From Aldrovandia affinis (Eukaryota; Chordata; Actinopteri; Notacanthiformes; Halosauridae), in the NCBI GenBank assembly GCA_029706075.1, contig JAINUG010000047.1, forward strand, positions 5,329,830 to 5,393,829: DNA of 64,000 nucleotides, given 5' to 3'. The notes below the pieces were generated by a model. That model was not told the origin of the DNA and searched no databases. It saw only the letters and a list, made by a program, of their open reading frames with translations. Each line of letters begins with the position of its first letter. Within the stretch, counting starts at the first letter, position 1. Below, one piece after another: positions 46,301 through 58,300 of the stretch. Made by a program: the position numbers and the translations under genes.

Positions 46301-49300
46301 ACCTGTAACTACTTCACTAAGCTCTGCTGACGTAATTACAAACAGCTGCAAAAACTTTGGCAAAGGAAGTGTCCTTGAGGACACATAGATAACACATAGA
46401 GGACCGTATTAATTACGTCAATATCCATTATTAATTGTTACAAGACCAAAACAACTGACAGTGTGTATTTGGAGTGTCCATGTATTAAAACTTAAATGAA
46501 AAATAAGATGTCACAACATTTTGAAGAAATGAAAGGCAATGGTGTGCAAACAAAATATTTATAGATATTTCAATTTCATACCATCCTTTCTCAAATAAAC
46601 ATTTTTAAATTTGTATCAGTGTTTTATGACATTCTTGAATAAAAATGTTGTCTTAGTTTTCAATGAATGTTGAAAGTGGACTCCCACTGTACCTTTACAA
46701 GACCTCCATAACGCATATGTAACAGCTTCATAAGCACAGAATTACTACTTTATAAAGCTGCCATAAACAAATGTAGTGATCTGTGATGGCTTAGTGGTAT
46801 TGCACATTAAATTAATCAATGCCCAAAAAAGTTCCCAGCCATGATAAAAAAGCATTTTCCAATAAATACTTTATAAAGTGGTAGCACCATGCTCATTATG
46901 ACTTTATTAATGTTTGTGTTTGAAGGCCTTATGTTAGCCTAAGTTATAAATTCACTCTAAACAGGACAAAGGTTCATGTATTTTCATCCAGAGGTATGCC
47001 ACAGATTGATTTTTTTCTCTTTAAACATCAATTTAAGAACAACTGCTCTTTTGTGAGTAAAAATATGAGATAAATTGTTACTGAAGTTTGGATTGTGTGT
47101 TTGATTTTGTGGAGTGCAATCACTGTGGACGGTGATTGAAAATAATGCAACATTCTGGATTTTAAATGGAATTTGGCACACTCTTGTTTCTAAATTGCAT
47201 TATTTCCAAAGTTTGCTGATAGTGGATTTATCACACTTATTATAAATATATTTTGCATCTGGGCATTTTGTGTTGTCTTCCTTACATCGGTATTACTATT
47301 GGCTTTATGTCCATGTAATGTAGTCGTTTTTATTATTAATATATTTACTATTTTTTGCCTGTAGCAAGTAGAATTAATTCAATATATCCCTTAAATGACA
47401 ATTACAGCTGTTTGCTGGAATATCTTATCCAGAATTATCATGCATGTCTAAAATACACTTGATATGTATAATAAGTGGGTTGCCTGAAGCCGCCTGCTCG
47501 TTGGCTGACAAGAGCTTCCCTTTCAATGTTCCCTCACTGATGCCATAGCTTTAAACTCACACTGCAGTCAGTGTACCCTTATAGTTAACATATTTCTTAA
47601 TAAATAGCTTTCAGTTTCTTTGAAATGGATACACGTATATTCTTTCTTTTGGAAATTTCAACTGTAGTTTTCAACTATAGATGCAGGTAATGATTAGTGA
47701 CATTAGACATAAGCCCATGTCACGCCCACTCTTCAATGGTACATTGGAGTCAATTTTGAGCCCACTCTATAAGTGGAAGTTCTCTAAATACACAAATTCA
47801 GGGGGCAAGGTATGTTGCAAAATGAACCTCATGAGATGTTAGTTAGTAGAACATATCAGGTTAGTAATTTGTTGAACATATCAGGTACTCACAAAGTCAA
47901 TGGCCCATAGAAGACTGATTTGTGAATCCTTAATACGTGCCACCAGACACTTTCCCTGGATTTTATCTTCTCATACAGAAGATCAACCCCATCTGCCTTT
48001 AAGTTGTAAGCAGAAAACAATAGGCTGAAATGTGTGTCAATGAGAATGGCCAACTTACCTATCATTGTTAAGCCTGCATATCTTATTCAGTGCCTGTCCA
48101 GAGTTTCCCAACAAGAAGTTGCATTAAGGTGATTCCACTCCCTCTAGTACATGTTGCTTAGGTTACAGAATCACTAATGATGAAGCTGGTATAGGGTTCC
48201 GTTGTGGTTTAGGACCCTTTGTTTTTCCTGTGTGACCTACATATTTTATACCTGTGGAATACCTCTTTTCTGTATACACCTTTAATTACATATTTCCATT
48301 GCAGAAGCAGAACAGCATTTGAGAACAACAAAACCGATGTTTTCAGAGTCAAAACAAATAACGTTGGTCCTTTCCAAAAGATAAGGTATGCCACTATGAC
48401 AATGTTTGACTTCTCAAAACTTTTTTAATGGAAATCAGATTCAAAATGATTTCCAACTCAGAAACTCATATGTGTTATTAGTATATCTTCCATTGAAATA
48501 TTAACTTGCTTAAATCACTTCATGTAATATATAAAATGGTTTGCTATATGTTTGGTAACAACGTGGTATCATTCATGCTTATGTAAAATGGTGAGTTTAC
48601 CACTGATCCTTGTGTCCCCAGGATCGGACATGATAACACAGGTATGAATTCCGGATGGTTCCTGGACCGGGTGGTGGTGACCGACATGATTCGGCCCCAC
48701 CTGCGCTTTTATTTCGCCTGCAACAATTGGCTGAGCAATGAGGAAGGGGATGGCCTGTGTGTGCGGGATCTGCTGGGGAGCCTGGACCCCATGGATGTGC
48801 CTAAATGTACGTCCTCTTCTCAAGGTGGTTTAGCTTGTGGGTGCCAGAGGTGTTGTATGGAGGAACAAAAAAAAGCTGTAACCTGAGTACCATGACCAAC
48901 TGTGGTATGTGTCACACTACTTTGCACTCTTAGTCCAAAGAATACATAATCACTAGATTTCTTTGTTGTTTCTGATGAGCACCACATTTTAAATCTTTGT
49001 TTTGTTCAAAACAGTAGGCCCATATGTGGACAATTCTGAGCTATTTTCATGGGAATAAGATTGATGTGTATAGCAATATCAGGTTCTACCCAATTGTCTC
49101 CAGCAGCGTTTGTGTGCTTAAGAATTTATGTTAATGTTTGTTGAAGACAGCATACAAATGGCACTGGAGGGTGATAGCGTATAAGGCATCATTAGACACA
49201 CATGTTAACTGTAATTTCAAACCGTCCTCTTTGATGGTGTTATCTATAGCTACTCACTTTGCTTGATGGGAAATCGCTTTGCCTGACGGGATTGCTGTGT

Positions 49301-52300
49301 GATACGTGCGGAGAGTTTGAGCGGATTGTTTGTTGCTATCGTGATATTATTGGGATTGCGTTTTGTATTGTTGCTTAGAGTTTGGCATTTTTTGTCATCA
49401 GAAAGGGTAAAAGGATAAAAGATTTGCTCTTAAGGTAAACATTTGTCGCCATTAGGGGACAGAGAGGGAATTTTCAAATTCTCCCCGTCTAGCTTCGGAA
49501 AGCTTGTTAAAAAGTTACCGATTTGGCATTACACCCAGCTAATGCAAGGTTTTTTGTGTTATTTTGCCCTCTCAGGAGCAAATCCAAGAGCAGGGAAATA
49601 TACTATAGCTAACTAGCTTTTGTTGGCTTAAATTTACATTTAATTGTTATATTTCAAGCATTGAGCGTATAGCCGTTTCGGTTGGCTGCTACTAGTTCTC
49701 TTGCTACAGACAACCGGACCGAAAGTTTTCTAATTAGCTTTAAGTGTGGTTTCCATTTAGAAATGTCTGCACCTGACTGTTCGGAACCACCTCGTGTATA
49801 GTACTTTTATTGACTTGGTGTCTCTGTTTTGGTAGTAATTCGTTCAGTGCAGGGAGAGCAATATATATATTTAGGGGTGAAAATGTGGCCATCAGCAGTG
49901 CAGTGCGAGTGTTGCAGGATGATTGCGTTTCTGGAAGGATACTTCCAGGAGGGGTTCATCTGCGACAGATGCCAGCTTGTGAAGCATCTTGAGAGCAAGA
50001 TCCTTGATCTCGAAGCCCAACTTGCTGGTCTCGACTGCCCTGCAAAATTAGTAGAGTTCCAGGAACTAATCAGTATGCCCTTTAGGGAGATAGGCTGCCA
50101 GCCGAAGCGGGGTAGGGGGGAGACTCTAGAGCAGGTAGGGAGAGAGAGTTGGGTGACGGTAGGGCGCCAGTGTAGAAAAGGATGCGCACATGCAGGGGCG
50201 GCATCTCCAGAGATTGTGGTGTCCAACCGATTCCAGCCCTTGCAGGAAGAGGATCTGGCCCAGCCCTCTGTGAGTGGGAGGACTGATGAGCCCCAGGGCA
50301 CCCTGGCGACCATGCCACCCAGGAAAAGGGAGTTAATTGTAGTGGGGGATTCTATAATTAGAGGTATAGACAGTATAGTCTGTTCGCGGGAAAAGGAATC
50401 TCGCATGGCATGTTGCCTGCCTGGTGCTCAGGTTGGAGACCTCCTGGAACATGCGGACAAGCTCCTGGCCAGAGCAGGGGTGGATCCAGTGGTCATGGTC
50501 CATGTTGGAACCAATGACATAGGACAGTCAAATTTATAGAATTAGGATCAAAGTTAAGGGGCAGAACCTCCACGGTGGTCTTCTCTGGAATTCTGCCAGT
50601 ACCATGTGCTAGCAAAGGCAAGCAAAATGTTATATGGAGATTTAACACGTGGCTACAAACCTGGTGCAGGAAAGAGGGGTACATGTTTATGGGGCACTGG
50701 GACTCCTTTTGGAACAGGGGTGACCTGTACAAGTGGGATGGGCTACACTTGAACCGGAGGGGTACAGATGCATTGGGCCAGCTCAGGGTGCGGAGGAATA
50801 TTTAAACTAGGGACTGGGGGGGCAGGGAGGGAAATTAGTAGTAGTAGTATTATGGATAGGGAGGTACAGACTGCCCAGATGGAAGATACCAGGGCAGAGT
50901 ATAATACATTTTGGGATCATAATGTGAATGTGATCATAATGTGAATAGAGGTGGTTCGACACAGTTATGTGTGGAGGGGAAAGACCACGTAAGTGTGAGT
51001 AAGGCTCTGAAGTTCATGTGTTTAATGCGAGAAGCATAAAAAATACATTTTTGGAACTGGAGGCTGTCATGTTGAATGGAGGTTATGACATTGTTGGGAT
51101 TACTGAGACATGGTTTGGCACAGCGGATGGGGATGAATGTAATGTAGAGGGTACAAATTGTTTAGGAAGGATAGAACTAGTGGCCCTTTATGTGAAAGAC
51201 AATCTTAATGTGCAGGAAATTCCAGGTATAAACTCATTCGTTTCTTCTGAGGACATCTGGATTAGATTACTGGGAGATCATGAGAAGGGCCTTAATATAG
51301 GAGTATGCTATAGACCTCCAGCTTCAGACAGTAACATAAATAGTACGCTCTTTGGTAACATAAAACAAACCTGTGCTGAAGGAGAGACGATAATAATGGG
51401 TGACTTCAATTACCCCTCTATTAATTGGGAGATAGTGACAGGTCTGTTATGTTTTGCATGTCTGTTCGGTTTGTTTTTGTACTTTGTTTATTTATCATTC
51501 ATCATTCACGTTTCATTCACGTTCTGTTCCCCGTCTGTCATTGTTCCTTGTTGTTCGAGATCCACTCCTTGTCTTTGTCATGCACTTCGGGAAATTCAAT
51601 TCTTAGTTTTTTCGGTCTTAGTTTCTTATCTCGTTTTACTTCCTTCTTTCTTTCTATAACACTTTGTATATATTAGTTAGATGTATATAGTACTAATCTA
51701 CTAACATTAGGGATTTAGATTAAGTTACTAACATTACTAATTACTAATTATCTCACGCTTCTATCTATCGCTATCATTCTCTCTCTCGTTGTCCTATCCC
51801 TGTACGCTTCTCACGTTTCGCTTCATTTGCACGCAGATTCTCTCTTTGCGTTCCTCCCCTTCGAACTGTGCACGTGTCTGCCTGCTCTTCCAGGTCGTAT
51901 ATTGTCTATGTGTCTGTGATTCCCAGTCCGTATCTTTCGTTTCCCCTCGTTATTGTATTAGCGATTTTAATAAAATGAGAGGGAATTTAAGTAATATAGA
52001 TTGGGCAAAACTTCTAGATTGCAGAACTGTGAATGAAAATGGACTATATTTTAAAGGGTTACTGTAGATGTACAGTGTAAATTCATCCCAAAAGTAAGGA
52101 AAAATAGGATGAAAAAACTGTCTCTGCAGTGGATGACTAAATCTTTACAGGACATTTTGAGGCAAAAGAAGCGACTGTACAGAGTATATAAAAAGGATAA
52201 CTCAGAGAGAAACTGAGAGTTAGATTATTGTAATATGCAGGCTAAGGCTAAAAAGGAAATAAGATCAGCTAAAAGGCGGTTTGAAATTAAAATTTCCCAA

Positions 52301-55300
52301 GATGCAAAAAGTCATCCTAAGAAGTTTTTTCAATATTGTAGTAGAAAAAGGAAAGTTAAGGATGAGGTTAAGTGCATTAAGAATAAGGAAGGAACTTTGG
52401 TTTATAATAATAAGGATATTGCTAACACACTAAACAGTTACTTTGTTGAGAGCTTTACTAGAGAAGAGGCAGCAGGCCCGGATGGCAGCAGGCCCGGATG
52501 GCATATATCCCAGAGTACTCAAAGAACTTGGGGAAATTATATATGAACCATTGACAGATATTTTCATTCAATCCATAATCACTGGAGAAATACCAGATGA
52601 CTGGAAGCAAGGTAGTATAATTCCAATATACGTATAAGAAGGGGGACCGTACTGACCCAGGGAACTATAGGCCTGTCAGTTTAACTTGCATCGCATGTAA
52701 AATGCTGGAATGTATTATTAGGGATAAGTTGGAATCATTCTTGAAAAATAATAGTATTTTAAGGGAGAGCCAACATGGTTTTCTCAAAGGGAGGTCATGC
52801 CCAACAAACCTCCTGGACTTTTTTGAAGAGGCTACAAAGTGTGTTGACCTGAACCAGGCTTATGATATTATATATTTGGACTTTCAGAAAGCATTTGACA
52901 AGGTACCACAAGAGGCTCATTGCTAAAATGAATTCAGTAGGAATTGCAGGAGTAGTTTCAGAGTGGGTTCATAATTGGCTGCAAGGGCGAATAAAAAGAG
53001 TAACAGTAGGTGGGGCCGTATCTGACCTCGGTGCTGTGGGTAGTGGTGTCCCGCTGGTGCTGGGACCTCTGCTCTTCCTTATTTACATAAATGATCTTGA
53101 TATGGACGTTAGTAGCAAAATAGTAAAATTTGCAGATGATACTAAACTTGGGGGTTTGGCAAACAGTATGGAATCGACTAAAGTAATCCAAGATGGGCAG
53201 ATACATGGCAGATGACATTCAATATTGCTAAATGTAAAGTTATGCATGTGGGAAATAAAAACATTAGACAGGAGTATTTTATGGGAGGAGAAAAGTTAGA
53301 AGGTGTTCAATTTGAAAAAGCCTTAGGAATTGTAGTTGATCAAAGCCTATCTGCATCAAAGCAGTGTGCTACAGCAGTGAAAAAAGCCAACAGGATGCTG
53401 GGATACATAGCAAAAAGCATTGAGTATAAATCAAAGGAGGTTATATTAATGTTGTATAATGCCTTCGTCAGACCTCACTTAGAATTCTGTGTGCAGTTCT
53501 GGGCATCGCACTACAAGAAAGATATAGAAGCTTTTGAAAAAGTCCAAAGAAGGGCAACTAAACTGATACCTGGTATGAAAGGTAAAAGTTATGATGATAG
53601 ACTTAAGGCACTCAATCTATTTAATCTTAGCAAACGGAGATTTAGGGGGGATTTGATTTAGATTTTTAAATTCCTAAAAGGGATTAACAAAGTGAAATAT
53701 CATAGATTTTTAAAGATAAGTGGGGTCAGCAGAACAAGAGGCCACAGGTGGAAATTAGTTAAAGGCAAATTCTGCACAGATATTAGGAAGTTTTTCTTTA
53801 CATAGAGAGTTGTCAATGCCTGGAACAGCTTGCCAGGTCGGGTAGTAGAGGCAGAAACACTTGGGTTATTCAAGTTCAGGCTAGATGTAGTACTAGATAC
53901 TCTTTAGATTAGGACATGACGAGCCTAGATGGGCCGAACGGCCCGTTCTCGTCATTATGTATTCTTATGTTCTTATGTTCTTAGAGTAACATAGAATGGG
54001 CCACAAATTTGGCATGAAAATTTAACTTGGGAAACTGTTCCTCTAGAGCTAGCTACGTGGACATTAAGCTGTTGTTTTCTGTTGGTTAGGCAGGCAAACT
54101 CAATGTCGCTCAGGGGTGCCAACTTTGAGATTTGACTCTTGACAAACTTTTTTATGAACATATGTGAAAAACTACAGATGTGGCATGAGAGCTTGTGAAA
54201 TGGGTCAATTATGTGAGACTCAATGCATGAGAGTTGGCAGCGCTGGTGTTGCTGTTTTGTAAATAATGTTATTAATGTATGGAATTAAAATAAGAAGCAT
54301 TTGAACACAGTAAATCACTTAATATGTATCTAATCTCAATGACATACATACATTTTGTAACTTACAAAGTTTGAGAAACAAGAATTTATTTTGTTTATGA
54401 ATTTATTTTTCAAACCATAGACAACAAATATATTGTGAGCGTCTTCACTCCGGATGTGAAAGGCAGTGGAACAGATGCTGACGTCTTCCTTAATATTTTC
54501 GGAGAGAATGGTGATACAGGTAAGCATTGCAGTGTACAACATATCTTTTGGAATATTTCAACATAACATTTATATCTTTTCATAATAAAATGCTTACTAT
54601 GGGAAGCACACTCGACTGCTTCCCATACCAAAGCTATACTACTATAGTCTAGCGGGATTTCTGGAAAAAGGCCCCGTATAAGGCTCTACGAGCATTTTTG
54701 GGTAAAAGTTGGGAACCAGACTTTTTAGCATAATTCAGGTATGCTGAATCCGATAAACCTGGTTCCCAAGTGAAATTTGTAGTTTTTGACCTTCTAATTT
54801 GCATAACAAAACGGCCGCCAAATTTCCAATTTTCTCCAATAACTCCAGTAACCAAGAAAGCAAAAATGACAAAGAAAGTGTCTATACCTATGTTTTGAGG
54901 GTCAGATAATGTGATTATGTGAATGGTACACTCCACAATGGAAACAAGTCCGTACTGGCAGATAAGTTAACTGAAGACATAGTCTTTCCTGAAGCTATTG
55001 AACTTTATGACTCATCGTCTTGCCTCATTATTGATGGACAAGCATTGGTGGTTGCTCTGGGAAAGCCTGACAATGCAGTGACCTTTGGGGATTTGGCTGA
55101 CACATATGTAAGAGCAGTACTGAAGGCAGGTTCTAACTACCAACGGGTAGACGTTGTGTTCGACAGATATAGAGAAGAGACAATCAAGGATGCTACCAGG
55201 ACACGATGCACAAAAGCAGCTCGACCAATCAGACGACTTGTTGAGGGTCATGATGTCCCTCTTCCAAAAAATTGGACAAACTTTCTGTTGCTCCCTGATA

Positions 55301-58300
55301 ATAAAGTTGATCTTGCACATTTACTGTCTGAGGAACTGTGTTCTCAGGCACCTGATGATAAGGAGATTGTAGTTGCTGGGGGATTCAGAGAGGAACTTGA
55401 GGTTAGGTCGTCAAAGACACCCACTGATTTGACTCAACTGAGAGCCACATATGAAGAAGCTGACACGAGGTTGGTGTTACATGCTGTGCACAGCCAGTTC
55501 AATACAGTTGTTGTGTCATCAAGGGACACTGATGTTCTCGTGCTTTTGGTTTCCCACGTGTACAATGTGAACACCTCTGGATGATATCTGGTACCACCAA
55601 GAAATGGCGATATATACCCATTGATGCGGTTTTCAACAACCTACCAAGAGATTCAGTAACAGCTCTGTTACCATTTCATGCATTAACCGGGTGCGACACC
55701 ACATCCTATATCGCAAATCACACCAAAAGGTCATCATGGAAAGTCTTCAAAGAGCACGATCAATTACTCATAAACTTGGGAATTGGTGAACTCACAGAGG
55801 AGACCATTCGATCTTCAGAAGCGTTTGTCTGCAGAATATATGATGTGCACAAAACAGACTCTGTTGATGCAGCAAGGCATATACTGTTCTCCAAGACTGG
55901 TAAACCAGAAGCAATGCCACCAACAAGTGATGCTCTCCAGTTCCATTTGATGCGAGTACACTATCAAGCAATGGTTTGGAGAAATGCTCACTGTGCCGTA
56001 CCTGAGCTTCCTGCACCTGTGGACATGCGATGGAAACATGGTGATTCAGGACTTCAGCCCATTCTGATGTCATTGAGTCCAATCCCAGAAGGTTGCCTGG
56101 AAATGATTTTGTGTGTATGCCAGAAGCAATGCAAGACGCGTCATTGCAAATGCCGTAAATACGGGTTACGATGCACAGCGATGTGTGCATGTCAGAAAAA
56201 AAGTGATGATCAAACTCCTTGCATGAACATGTTCTAGTCCAACAAAGTTTATTCTACCAGACATCAGGATGAGGCATTTTGTGAGTGAGACTTTTTTTTA
56301 AATTCTAAGTCATAATTTCAGTTCTGAGTCAGTAAGACTCATTTTGAACTCACAGTTCTGCTTATTTGTATTCATTGAACTGTTTACCATTACAAATGTG
56401 TCTCAAACTATAAACCACATATAGACTACAACCAACTCTCTTTCATGGTACTGTTTATTTTTTATCCATGAATTTAAAAATCCTTCCTTCAAAACCTTGA
56501 CCTCAATAGTCCTTGTGTGGTTCAATGGCCATTGGGAGGGATTGACATAACATATTGCTCTGTCATGCCTGAATAAGCATCAAGGAGTATTTTGGGGTAA
56601 AGTTGGGAACCTGTGCATTGAGCATTGTTACATGGATTGTTGTGTAATTAATTGGTAGCTAATTTGCATAATTAAGCATCTGGCTTATCACTGATCACAT
56701 TCTCAGACCCTCAAAACATAAGTATAGACACTCATTTCTCATGTTTGCTTGCCTAGTTACAGAGATATTGGAGAAAAATGATTTTTCTGTAATGGCGGCT
56801 GCTAATTTGCATATTTTAAGAGTAGGATTACCACTGATTACTTTAAAAATGTCTTAATCACATTATCTGACCCTCAAAACATAGGTATAGACACTTTCTT
56901 TGTCATTTTTGCTTTCCTGGTTACAGAGTTATTGGAGAAAATTGGAAATTTGGTGGCCATTTTGTTATGCAAATTAGAAGGTCAAAAACTCCAAATTTTG
57001 TTTGGGAACCAGGTTTATCGGATTCAGCATACCTGAATCATGCTAAAAAGTCTGTTTCCCAACTTTTACTCAAAAATGCTTGTAGAAGTCACATTTTTCA
57101 GGAATCCCACTAGACAACTAGTATGCTAGAACTGCCAGAAATGAAAATGAAAGACAGCAAAACTTTTCTTTATACATTTTTTGTCTTGACAAACAACAAA
57201 TATATACAGTATATTATGCCATTGGTCCACTGACATACTTCACTGTGAACAATCTATCTTGAAGGGGAGAGGAGGCTCGATAATGATAAAAACAACTTTG
57301 AGCGAGCGACAGAGGACAAATTCACCGTCGAGTCTCCGAACCTGGGGAGGATCAGAAAGATCACCATCGGCCACAACAACAAGGGCACTTCTGCAGGCTG
57401 GTTTTTGGAAAAGGTAGTCTCCAGGCTGAAAACTAAGGCTGTTGGGCTTCGTGTAAGCCTAAAGGCCAATAATTTGTGGTTTTGATCTTGGTTTCAATTC
57501 TGAAAGGTTTTGTAGATCTCAGACTTTGGCCTGGATTCTATTAATGTTAGTCCTTAATCGTGACTCAGGATTAAATGCAAGTGTTACCTTACTATCTTCA
57601 CAAACCTGTGTTCAGTGCTCATCTAAATGAACAAATGTTGACTGAATCCAGGCCTTACTCATGGTCATGAAAATAATGTTTTGCTTCCAAGTTGGTCTTG
57701 TACTGATCCTGTGTTATGGTATATACATGGTGAAATTGTATATCATAAGTAAAATTATGTCTCAAAGTTGAACATTTTTCTTTTCTCAGATGGCTTTGTT
57801 TTTAATCTTGTTCACTAACTGTTCATCATACTGCTAAAACCTGAGCCAAAACCTACAAAGTTTAATAAAACATATTCATGATGTGATTTGGTGGAAAACA
57901 ACCAGCAGTACAGTTGTGTTAGCAGTACAAGTATGTTTTGTAATAAAGTCTTACATAGACAGAGAAATGTCAAGAAAATGTAAATGCAGACAATGTTATG
58001 TGATATTCAAACTCTTGAAACCTGAGATGGTTTGAGTGTGGTAGGTCCCCCCCCACACACACACACGCACGCACACACACATTTGACTGACTGAGTAGTA
58101 AATTCAATAATGAGATGAGGTCACCTGGCTATAACAGTCATTCTATCCCACCTGTAAGGAAACACCAGGCTTCATTACAAGATTGTTTTTCCTTTAGTTA
58201 ACCAACATACACCAGATTCCTCTTTGAATTGCATGCACCTACACTACAAGGGGTAGTTTAAGGATTTAATTGGACAAATCCTGTTTCACTGAGCGCATTA

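Larger units (their letters stand above)
49260..53984 (+). mobile_element. CR1-type LINE, near full length, inactive
   Basis: A sense-strand non-LTR element. The parts are a 5' leader (about 49.26-49.82 kb), ORF1 with an SGNH-esterase domain (49829-50805), ORF2 with endonuclease (51018-51440) and reverse transcriptase (about 52.2-53.66 kb), and a 3' end with GCCTAGATGGGCCGAACGGC and TTCTTATG octamer repeats typical of CR1 termini. An LTR fragment (51445-51966) replaces part of ORF2 between the endonuclease and the pre-RT region. Further stops and frame changes break both ORFs. The 5' edge is approximate. Confidence 0.85.
48807..54420 (+). other. loxhd1: loxhd1 intron 4
   Basis: The intron is dominated by the CR1 LINE at about 49.26-53.98 kb and its LTR guest. 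The remaining 48.81-49.26 and 53.99-54.42 kb show no nameable feature. Confidence 0.65.

Noticed and set aside
58045-58081. Z-DNA-type regulatory element
   Set aside because: The CA/CG run is too short and has no surrounding support beyond being a microsatellite.
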